NCBI RefSeq assembly: GCF_016545825.1
Contig: NC_052621.1
Span: 17,472,910-17,536,909, forward strand
DNA length: 64,000 nt
Direction of reading: 5' to 3'
From: Eucalyptus grandis
Taxonomy: Eukaryota > Streptophyta > Magnoliopsida > Myrtales > Myrtaceae
Shown in pieces: positions 1-9,496 of the stretch; position 1 is the first letter of the stretch; every line of letters begins with the position of its first letter. The translations under genes and the position numbers were made by a program. The notes under the pieces were generated by a model. That model saw nothing but the letters and a program-made list of their open reading frames with translations. It was not told where the DNA came from and made no database searches.

Positions 1-1262
1 CCAATTAAAGTCTCACCTGCTCGAACTACTCTGGATCTTGTCAAAGATAGGGATGTAGATAAGAAAATTATCTATTCCAGAATGAACGCTATCAACATTG
101 TGCTTCACAAGATTGTGATCAATTGTCTAAGACCTAAGTCTACTTCAAAGACTTCGTGTCTCTTTACGAAGCAAAGTTGATGTATGCGATCAACTCAGAC
201 GGAAGTTCTCTCTCCCGCACACTATTCTTTTCCATATGTACGAACTGTGTCAAAAGACAAAGGACAATTGCCTTATCCTGGTCTCGGTGACCAAGATCTT
301 CGACATCTGAATATTGAACTCGCCACATACTTTTGTGTTCGACCGTGTGATAAGATGGTGGTAGGGTTGAAAATGTTAATGAAGATGCGTCTGCAAGAAC
401 TTTCTAAGGCAATGGAGAAATTCAAAGTGAAATCTCCAGTCGATCGCTTCAAAAGGAAAAGGAAAGAAGGCATTTAGTGCTTCTTCGAAAAAGAGGAAAA
501 GAATTCTTATCCTGGAGGATGAGGATGAAGATGAAGATGATGAAGATCCCACTATTCCAGCACTGACAAGAACAAGACGTTCTGTGTCTTATTGACGAGA
601 ACTTCAGCGAAAGCGAGAAGAAGAAGAAGAACAGAGAGAGAAGGAGAAAGAAGTTGAGGAAGAAAAAGAAGAAGTAAAAGATCAGTCTGCTGATAAATCT
701 GGAGAGAAGGGAAATCAAGAGATTGATCATCACTCTTCCCCTTTCGATGTCCTAGAGACGGGGAGTTAGCGAGCAAGAGAGGTCTCCACCTCATGCCTTT
801 GAAGATCAAAGAAAATCTCCAAAAGACCCGGAAGAAGCTCGGTCTCTCAATTGCTGAAGAAGATGATACGACGATTCCAAATCTGCAAGACCGTTCGAAG
901 CGCCATCGTCGCACACACACCATCCGAGAAAGCCAATGCCGGTATGAGACGGATGATTCTCAGATCTTCGTAGTATCATGAATATTCTTCCGGAAATGCG
1001 TAACCAGATATATATTCGGATTGTGAAATCCAAGTCTTGAAGCATCTTTGGACAAGCATCTTCAGTCTCTCTGGAAGAAAAATACAAAGACCTCTCTCTA
1101 CAACTTCAAGCCAATGCCAAGAGAGAAGAGGTAGCTCATCTGCGAGAAGATCTGAAGAAGCTCGAAGGAGTAGTCCAGTCCATTGGGGATTTCCAGATCG
1201 TGCGCATTCCCAACAGACATGACTCCTTTCTCACCCTCTTTTTAATGATGACAAAAAGGGGA
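1..1262 (+). pseudogene. Decayed downstream (env-like/additional) ORF of a Sirevirus-type Ty1/copia element
   Basis: Several plus-strand coding stretches, broken by stops and frameshifts, run up to a 3' LTR. One open piece (184-477) ends in a basic segment; next come an acidic run and a Lys/Glu-rich coiled-coil-like segment (about 480-730), then another charged stretch ending near 1245 with readable fragments such as HLREDLKKLEGVVQSIGDFQ. No integrase, RT or RNase H motif is visible; these would lie upstream of the window. The position between pol and the 3' LTR, the charged coiled-coil character and the purine tracts that follow fit the extra ORF of Sireviruses. The exact family is inference and the reading frame is clearly non-functional. 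Confidence 0.55.
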
Positions 1263-1264
1263 GA
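1253..1264 (+). other. Upstream polypurine-tract-like motif
   Basis: An A-run followed by GGGGAGA, very similar to the tract immediately before the LTR at 1548. Sireviruses are known for repeated polypurine tracts upstream of the 3' LTR, so this supports the classification. Confidence 0.45.
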
Positions 1265-1547
1265 ACCAATTTGAACAAACATTATTTATTTGATTTTTGT
1301 GGTTATGTTTATTTTGAGTATGACTTGAGAACTTGAACTTGAGTGTTAGACTGAATTGGTTGTGGATTTTGATGCTTGGTTTGCATTTATATCAAGTATT
1401 GTTACATGGTATTACTCATGAAAGACTAACCAATTTCTGTGGATGCGAGTCGGGTTGTTTATTAATCTTTATGAGTTAGCCATATTGCTTGAGAAATGTT
1501 TTGCAGGTCAAAGTTGTTCAAATCTTCAAGAAAGTTTTGTCACCATC

Positions 1548-1562
1548 AAAAAAGGGGGAGAT
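1548..1562 (+). other. Polypurine tract priming the 3' LTR
   Basis: Six A, then GGGGGAG, then AT, immediately before TGTTGGAG, which opens the LTR. This is the classic layout of a copia plus-strand primer site. Confidence 0.75.
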
Positions 1563-2493
1563 TGTTGGAGAAATCTTTCCAAGGAATATTTTGAAGCCGA
1601 CAAAACATTTCTATCGATCCCAAGTCTGGATATCGATAGTTAAAGTCTCAAGACTTTATAGTCTCAAGACTCTGTTATCTCAAGACTCAAGACTCAAGAC
1701 TCAAGACTCAAGACTCAAAGTTATTCTCACCGGTCTTTCTAATCCAGTGTTGAAGGAAATCCAAAGTCGAGGTTTATGATTGAGGATTTGATCCTATCCC
1801 TCGGGATAGATTCTTTGGTTGGATAATCATTTCGGATTCTTTATATCTTATCTAAGAACGATTGAAGATCCGATGGTCGACGAAATAATCTTGGATTATT
1901 CTATTCTTGGAAACCGAGATCCGATTGTATGGGCGAACCGGGATTGATGGGCTATCATCGATTCCTTATATAGCTCGGATGATCTTCTTGATTGATTCCG
2001 TCCAACGGGTAGATTGGAGGAATTCCTTTGGTAAGTGCCAACGGCTATGATGGCATGAAGGAGTATAAAAGGAAGACGTTCTAGTTGTTTTAAGTGTGTG
2101 ATCGATAGAAAAATTCCAGAGTCTCGAAGATCCTTTGATTGTTAGTTGAGGCGAGCGAAATTGTATGCGAGAGTGTTTATACTTGGTGACGCCTTGAGCA
2201 AGTGTGGTAGATCATCTACACCTAGAAATCAAGGAAGATCAACACCGTAACAACTCTTTGATCATAGTGGAATCCAGCCAATCGGCTGTCGGTGCGAGAA
2301 GAGTGGACGTAGGCTTGAATCAAGCCGAACCACTATAAGCGAGTGTTCAATTCTCTCTTTCCCTTACTCGATCTTGCGATTGAATTTTCAACATGTTGCA
2401 AAGTCTCTAATTGTTTAAGTATCGTGCAAACATCGAGAAATTTTTTGTGTATACCTATTCACCCCCCTCTAGGTACTCGTACTAGCTATCTCA
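1563..2493 (+). mobile_element. 3' LTR of a Ty1/copia (Sirevirus-like) retrotransposon
   Basis: A 931-bp LTR beginning TGTTGGAG after the polypurine tract and ending TATCTCA. The right end is supported independently: homology to copy B begins at the next base (2494 matches 40201). The first bases after the LTR, GATAC, are also present in the uninterrupted copy B, as expected for one half of a 5-bp target duplication. The LTR carries a C-rich segment near 2460 and an internal heptamer array. The 5' LTR, gag and pol are outside the window. Confidence 0.8.
1679..1719 (+). repeat. 7-bp tandem repeat (CTCAAGA unit) inside the LTR
   Basis: Five to six head-to-tail copies of CTCAAGA, with two more isolated copies just upstream (about 1647 and 1662). 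It lies in the part of the LTR where promoter or enhancer repeats are often found; no function can be read from the sequence. Confidence 0.85.
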
Positions 2494-2877
2494 GATACAA
2501 GTTCTTCCCTTCTGACTCAGATAGATTCATATTTGAAAGAAGTTGATAATAAGTTCTTGTTTGTCTTTATGTAGAGGTGTTTCAGAAATGTCTGCAATTG
2601 AGTAAATAGAACTAATGGATTAGAGAAAATTGGAAAATGGAAAAATTTGTATAAGCTAGACCTTTCGTCACCAAATGATATAGTGGAGTCTACAAACGAG
2701 GCGGAATTGAAGTATAGTGTTGAACAAGTGAGTGGGCTTCTCAAAACAAGTATTTTTTTTATGCCCATGCACACTAATCAAACGGGTCAATCTTTTGCCC
2801 CTCAGACTAGTCGTCCTTTTTTCATGGTGTCGAGGTCTGCCATTTCTATTTTTATTTTTTTTTACCCTGAAACCAAC

Positions 2878-3060
2878 GTATAGCCGGCAACCAGTGGCGT
2901 AAACCCAAGGGGAGCACTAGCGCGAGGGCCCACCTCTCACGACACTCCACTTTAGTCATGCAATGGGGGCGCAGAGTTTTGAACCCCTCCCCTCCTTGAT
3001 GAGGGGGCAAGGCACGAATCAGCGCATCCACCGCGGGGGTGGGTAGAGGCCTGCCATTTC
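2878..3060 (-). repeat. Possible tRNA-related SINE-like segment
   Basis: A G+C-rich island in A+T-rich surroundings. On the minus strand it contains GGTTCAAAAC, resembling a pol III B box, preceded by a weak A-box-like stretch. It is conserved at 40585-40770. No clear poly-A tail or flanking duplication was found, so the call is tentative. Confidence 0.25.
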
Positions 3061-3617
3061 TTAATCTTGATTAAATAGACTAAAACTCGGGATCACGAGC
3101 GTCCTCTTTTGCCTTGATTGTGAGTGATGGTACACCTATCTTCAAGTGGTCCTAATAGGTCTTGTAGGATGGTCTTATATCAGGCTGGGCAATTTCTTAC
3201 TTAAAAGACCCCACCGATTGACGATAGAGTCCACTCGCTCCTTTGTGGACTGAATCCTTCGAAGTATTTTCGAGGTTTTTCCATTGGTCGTATTAAGAAA
3301 GTCCACGTTAAACCACCAAGAAAGCTCCTCTTATCCGTCTTCCAGTCGTGCTCAGTCCAAACTGCTGAAAACTCTTCATCACCTCATAGCCCTAAGGTCT
3401 TCATCCTTCCAGAAGTTAGGCAGCCCGACCTCGTCATGTTTTGTTTCTTATGTCTTTTTCTTCATCTTTTTACAATTTTATTCTCAAACTCTTCCTTGAC
3501 AAATATTCAAGATCATCGAAATTCAAACTTGGCTACCCCTCAAGTCAATTCTTATTGGGACGTCAAATTTCAATAAGTAATGCATTGGACATCAAATTTC
3601 AACAAGTTATTTCTCAT
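3061..3617. other. Intergenic, no gene recognised
   Basis: Mixed-composition DNA almost identical to 40770-41325. Short open frames exist (for example 3284-3499) but show no recognisable motif and no start context. Confidence 0.6.
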
Positions 3618-4536
3618 TAAAAATGTCAAAAGAGTCATAAACTTATTGCATGAATGTCAAACCAGTCTTAAATCTTTTAATTGAATTAATTTAGTCTTAA
3701 ACATTTTATATTTATGTCAATTGAGCCCATTCAGTCAATTTAGGTTAGAAATTACTGACGTGAATACCGACCATCCTACATGGCATAGTCGACACTAACA
3801 TGGACATATTTAATAACATGCCAATAACTTTTTTAAAATTTTTCTGAAAATTTTAATTATATTAATTTTCTTTTCTTTTTCCTTGTTTTCTTTTTTGTTC
3901 TCTATGGCCAGCAAGGGTTGCTGGAGCTCGCCGACCACAGGACAAGGACTATGAAGCCCTCACCGACGGCCTACACCTAGCCTCACCCACGCCCTAGCTG
4001 AGGCTGGTCTTCGATCTCCTGTAAGGTGAACGAGAGAGCAACATCAGCTCCTGCAAGAGGGAGGGACTTGTCGGAGGATCTCAAAGAGAGAGGTGAAGGC
4101 AAAAGTTTCTTCTTAGGTAATGAAGGGACCAAATCAAAAAACAGGTTCAGAGATCCATTAGTGTCGATGCTCAAGTCTACAACCCTCGCCGAGGGCACAA
4201 GCAAGGCCATCTTGCCTAGTGGCCAACGAGGGGGCCAAAGACCCTCACTGGCCACAGAAAAAAAAATTAAAAAAAAAAAAGAAAAGAATGAAAAAATTAA
4301 AATTTTCAAAAATAATATAAAATTTATTAAAATATTTATTAAAAACGTATACATCAGCACTAATCATGCCATGTAGAACAATCAACATCCATGTTAACAA
4401 TTTCCAGCCTAAATTAGCTGAATAAACTCAATTGACACAAATGCAAAATATTTATGACTAAATTGGCCATATTAAAAAAAAATGAATTGAATTAGCATCA
4501 ATATAATAGATTTAGGACTTTTCTAGCACTTTTTAC
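3618..4536. mobile_element. Long-TIR fold-back/MITE-like element, copy A1
   Basis: Imperfect inverted termini: a left arm with the pattern gtcataaacttatt and a right arm with its complement (aatagatttaggactttt). The A+T-rich arms flank a G+C-rich core (about 3905-4260) next to poly-T/poly-A runs. The same layout recurs at 19328, 20833, 29231 and 30001, defining a family. No transposase is present. Target duplications could not be fixed by eye. Confidence 0.65.
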
Positions 4537-4759
4537 ATTCTCCCACAATAGTAATAATTATAATATTACTTTAGGGACTAGTGTTGCACATTTCAATAGG
4601 TAAGTTTATTTATAAACCATCTAATGAATGGAATTTACTCACCAAAATGAGTTTTTTGACACCCAAATCACTAGTGAATTGTTTATCCTTGAGATTGGTC
4701 GCCCCCATAGCCTCATGAAGTTTTTGATTTCCCGATTTTAATTGCACTTGTTGAAACTT

Positions 4760-4930
4760 GTAGCAAGCATCCCAACGCAACAAAAATCGGATCGAATAAA
4801 TGTCGAACGAAAAAGTAATCACCAATCAAACTTCGGTCAAACCTTTCGATACCCGACACGAAGGTCCCAAAGCCCAAAGTCATACCTTGAAGTCTTGGAA
4901 TTGAACAAACCACAAAGAGAGACAGTGCTC
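4760..4930 (+). repeat. Diverged direct repeat, unit 1
   Basis: Matches 5186-5350 with many substitutions: both contain an AACGCAACAAAAAT-like start and a shared segment GAAGGTCCCAAAGCCC or AAAGGTCCCAAAGCCC. Both are also duplicated in copy B. Origin unknown; possibly remnants of an old LTR or satellite-like unit. Confidence 0.6.
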
Positions 4931-5185
4931 CTGCTACATGAAATTTTGTGTCCATTTTCAAAATCATTATATTTAACCTTGGTTAACTGATAGTTGACCA
5001 AAATTTTATTAACGAGCTACAAATCTGCTCAAAATTGGGTTTTACGCATCAAAACGTGTCTTTGACGCCCGTATTGCCGCCCAATCAAATAGTCAATTTT
5101 TCATTCCTCAATATCGGTTGTCTGTTTTTTGCAGTGTCGAAAAGTTAGCGAATATTTGCTTTTGACCATGCATCCTATAACTAGG

Positions 5186-5350
5186 GATGGCAGCCATCCC
5201 CACGCAACAAAAATTGGGTCGAACAAAATGTTGGACGAGGGTGTAATTACCAGTCAAACTTCGACCATTCCTTTCAATGCTTGCAAGAAAGGTCCCAAAG
5301 CCCGAAACTACATCTAGAGATCTCGGAATATAACTGAACTTTCCAAACCC
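5186..5350 (+). repeat. Diverged direct repeat, unit 2
   Basis: Partner of 4760-4930, about 425 bp downstream in the same orientation. In copy B the pair is at about 42474-42640 and 42905-43070. Confidence 0.6.
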
Positions 5351-5872
5351 TAGGTTATGATAAATGGTGATTTTTTATAATGATAAATAACCGAAACAAC
5401 ACTCGACTCATCAACCCAAGCTTAGGCCCCGGTATGGATCAAAATCTCAAATATGTGATTTTGCAATTTTACCTAACAATGTTGAGCTCATCGGAAAATT
5501 CTAACACAAGCATTCCAACATCACAAAAATTACAAAATTAGACATTAGATAGAGAAGATACAGGCCTCAAAAGATGGAATCTTAACTCGAGGCACGTCCA
5601 CCTCATCTTGAGGCGGCCCATTTTGTCATGCCCCGACCCTCAAACGCGTGCTCATCCCTCATCTAGTCGATTTATAGCAACATCCCAAGATGTATCGCCT
5701 ACCATTTTATTTTAATATGCATGCGAAAGCATAAAATAATCCCCAAATAATAAAATAATGGGATAGAAACGTAGGGCCATATTTTTCACAACTGAAAAAC
5801 CACAACCACGTTTATACAAAAGCAAACCTCATAGTATATAATACAATATTATTCACAGAAGTCTGATATATC

Positions 5873-7611
5873 GGACCAATTCTATAAAATAAAATAAAAA
5901 AAAGCACTAACTTTAGGGTTTGGGACAAATCTGGCCCGAACTTTATTTTGTCTCGAAAAAAAGCACCAACTTCACGATCATCCGACTGGCATTTCCACGT
6001 CAAATAATCTAACACGACAAAATTGTTCTGGGCTTTCTTCTTCTCTCGAACGCACGGCTCATGAGTTTGGGGAAACAATTTTCTAGGGTTTCATTTCGTC
6101 GGTGAGTTCGGGCGCAGTAGTCTTCAATCCGTTGGAAGATCTCGCGCACTAGCTTGCTCGCTCATTCTCTCACACGGAGACGCTCGCTCTTGTACATACA
6201 CACATTCGATCGCTCGGAGACGTCCTTTCCTTTGGAAATTTTGGCCTCGAAGGATTTATGCTTCCTTAAGGTCGAAGGACGAAGCATCTAAAGGTATTCT
6301 TCTTCTCCTCCTCCTCCTCCTTCTGTCTACGGTTTCCTTTCTTGGCGAATAAGTGCGCGAGCGGTCTTCAATCCATTGGAAGATCTCGCACGCTAACTTG
6401 CTCACTCATTCTCTCACACGGAAACTGTCACTCTCGCACATACTCACACTCGTTCACTCAGAGACATCGTTTCCCTCGAAAATTTTAGGCTCGAAGGATC
6501 TGTGCTTGCTTAAGGGTTGAAGTCAACAGAGCGTTGAAGGCATTCAACTCTTTGCTATTGGACATATTAAATTACGGTCACCATGTGCTCGATGGTTTGT
6601 CTAAAAGTGATCTACCTCACAGGAACTGAAGTCAGTTGAAATTTTCTAGGCTTAATGAACTTGTGAATTTGCTAGGTCTTTAGAATCTTATGGCTTGGAA
6701 TGAATTTGATCATGGCCATAGGTGGATATGTCATGACTTGGGAGTCTTGGACTTTGTTGATACTTTCACGCCTATCGAGTAATTTGTCTTTTTTTGTCTA
6801 TAGGGGCATATGAAGAATGGGTGATAAAAGTTGGAAAAACAAGACTTGTCCATCCTAATGGAAGTGTAAAAGTGCAGTGTGCTAAGGTGAAGTGTCATGC
6901 TTGTGAGGAAGAGAAACAGGGGAGGATTGATAATGCTTGTAGAGCTCTACGACTTCTTCGGACAGCTTGCATAGTTTGGCCAAATTCAGCCACAAAGGTG
7001 CTTTTAGCTGGGTCATTTGATGGTTGGGCCACCCAGGTTAGTTCTCATCATAGGGATCTATGTAGTTCATGGTAAACTTTGGAGTAGTTGTGATTTTCTA
7101 TTGTGAACTGTTTGATTGCACCATATATTTGCTTTGAGCAGTTTAGCTACTGGAGTTATCAAAATCGAAAATTCTTTATGAAGATATGAATGAAAGTTAC
7201 TGAATTAGAGTAGGCAGACATCATCTATGAGCTAATTATTGAACTTACATGCAAATTTTATGTCATGTTTAAAAATATTTTATTGAGGCATTTCCAAAGA
7301 AGTGGAACATTTTGTTAGGATAATGACTCGATTGACAAAACCACCAGACACTTAAGTTTTCTAGGAGAATTGCCTCGTAAACATTTAAAGTATCGGGAAG
7401 GACACTTGGGCATTTATTACATCATGATTTTTCTAATTAGTTCGTAGATCAAGACAATCAATCTAAGCCACCTGGGAATTTATTATGCTTAATTGGACAG
7501 CTCGGGTGTTTTATTAGAACTGTCAAACTATGCATGTAAATTGTCAAAATGAGACTTACAGAGCAGATTGCGAAACGAGGGAAGTTTGGTACTTTGCAAG
7601 TATCGCTTCAC
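5873..7611 (+). repeat. MULE left TIR, copy A
   Basis: About 1.74 kb matching 13092-14750 in inverted orientation. It contains an internal direct duplication (about 6118-6305 against 6366-6545), CT-rich tracts resembling a plant 5' UTR, and the captured CBM48 exon at 6804-7036 with its downstream intron start. Similarity to the right TIR ends abruptly after CGCTTCAC at 7611. Confidence 0.9.
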
Positions 7612-8618
7612 TTTAAATGCGACATTTCTATATATTGTTCAAAGTTAGTATGGACTGGTATTCAAATCATTGTAGATGTGATAGGCAGTCAAATTAGAAT
7701 CTACCTACAATAGCATGGTATAATGTCCGCGGAGCTCTAGTTGTGGCGTACATATGACTTTTACATTTCAGTTTTGCTCGTGGAAGTTTGGTACCCTAAC
7801 TATGAAAATGCCTCATGGCTTCATATCTTTTGTACCCAGATTGGATGATATCGAGTGAATCAGGCACATGAATCGATCTTTACTCATAATTTTCAAGTTT
7901 ATTAAATTGTTGTTTCATCCATGCCGAGTAGGAGCACAAAGCATTTTTGTAGGATGTTATTATCTATGCGGTCAATGCATGTCTAGTCCATCTTGCCCCC
8001 AAAAATTAGGCAGTCAACCTTTTGTTTGAAGCATCGGTGATTCTCAAGCCTTTGGCGTCTTAACAAATTTAACTTAATAACGTTTCTTCTTATTGTCTTT
8101 GTGAAAGTTTCATTTTTGTCTTAACACTGGATCTAAACATATCAACTCAACTAATCCTCACCAATGCGCATATTATCCTATCATATGCACCGGTTAAAAG
8201 AAGGGGGTCGGGATCCGCTTTATATGAGTCAAGAAGTTCTTCAGACTTCATGCTTTTAGATTTATGTTATGTGGTTCATACATACGAGTAGCTTTCTCTA
8301 AATGATGCTCAGTAGAGTAATGTGCTTCATTGCAGAGAAAGATAGAGAAGTCAAGCACCAGAGTTTTCTCCATGTGCCTCCAGTTGTATCCTGGAAGATA
8401 TGAGGTAGGTCTTCTCTCAATTTAGTCTAAGACAGTCTAAAATTACAAGCAGTTGCTGTCTCTGGATGAGCTTCACAACCTCCGTGGTTTTCCTGATGCA
8501 GATAAAGTTCATAGTCGATGGAACATGGAGGATCAATCCATTGCGGCCAATTGTTCATAACAATGGATATGAGAATAACTTGCTCATTATCACAAAGCCA
8601 TTCGAAAGAGAAAGCTAA
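6804..8618 (+). pseudogene. Captured host gene fragment: 3' exons of a CBM48 (PTST/FLO6-like) protein
   Basis: Three exons with retained introns: 6804-7036 (acceptor TATAG, donor CAG/GTTAG), 8336-8404 (acceptor TGCAG, donor GAG/GTAGG) and 8502-8618, ending in a stop. Spliced, they read through a carbohydrate-binding module 48. Recognisable landmarks are the CHACEEEKQ region, VLLAGSFDGWATQ, then RKIEKSSTRVFS, LYPGRYE, IKFIVDGTW and PLRPIVHNNGYENNLL. This module occurs in plastid starch-initiation proteins (PTST/FLO6 type) and AMPK-beta relatives; the flanking sequence fits the plant '5'-AMP-activated protein kinase-related' group. Only the C-terminal part is present and no promoter or start is seen, so it is a transduplicated fragment. 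Retained introns show capture at DNA level rather than through mRNA. Confidence 0.85.
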
Positions 8619-9496
8619 CACAAACATTTACACGAGAAGATTCGTTGTCTTATAACCGATGGAGGATGATTACATAGATCCTTCTGCCCTTTTCTTTTAC
8701 ACAATTGTAAACTTATGCTAGGCTTTAGATATGTATATACCACATTGATTGGCATCTTATTCTAATGAAGGAATTTCTATTTGTTTCTCTGGGAAAAGAA
8801 CTTTCCCATCTTTTACCTCATTTCGATGTTACGGTCTTGAATCAAAGACAGTTGATGATATTAATGAGTAAGTGTCAAAAAGTCAAGACTGAAATAAACA
8901 AGACTGATGCTAACATCTGCAAATACAACTATATGTACATGGTCAAGCCTGCGCAAATTGTGTAAGGAAGAAAAATGCTAAAACCAAATCTGTTTCCCTT
9001 GTCTTATCAATTAGAATTGCATTGTCGTTGTGGAAATTTCCCTCCTCATCCTACCATAGTGCCTACATTTCCAGAATTCGAGACGCTTATCATTCCACAC
9101 CATATGCACAATTATTCAAGCATGCCGAGATGTAAATTACAAATCACATCGCTCCTGATCAGCTCAACCAGTTTGCACTCGATGCGAAGAATATTCGTAA
9201 GCTAGAAACTGGTTCAACAAGATTCAAATCAACCTCTCCCTCGAAGATGTAAACTACAAAAACTAAGTTTGCAAAATCCAAATGTTCCAAACTCATTTTT
9301 GTCAAGCTTTCTGAACCAGCTGAAACACATAGTGCATAGCAAAAAATTGCAAATACAAAAGGACATTGCCAAATCCCCAAACACAATGCATAACCAAATT
9401 AACCTATAGACAACATCAAACTAGCACTTTTTAGTCTACAACTCAACATCAAGTAGTAGGCACTACACAAGCATTTTAAGGTCCACAATTGCATCT
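8619..9496. other. MULE interior between captured exons and transposase
   Basis: About 0.9 kb conserved in copy B (46231-47109). It probably starts with the 3' UTR of the captured gene and ends in the 3' flank of the transposase gene. No coding motif was recognised. Confidence 0.5.
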
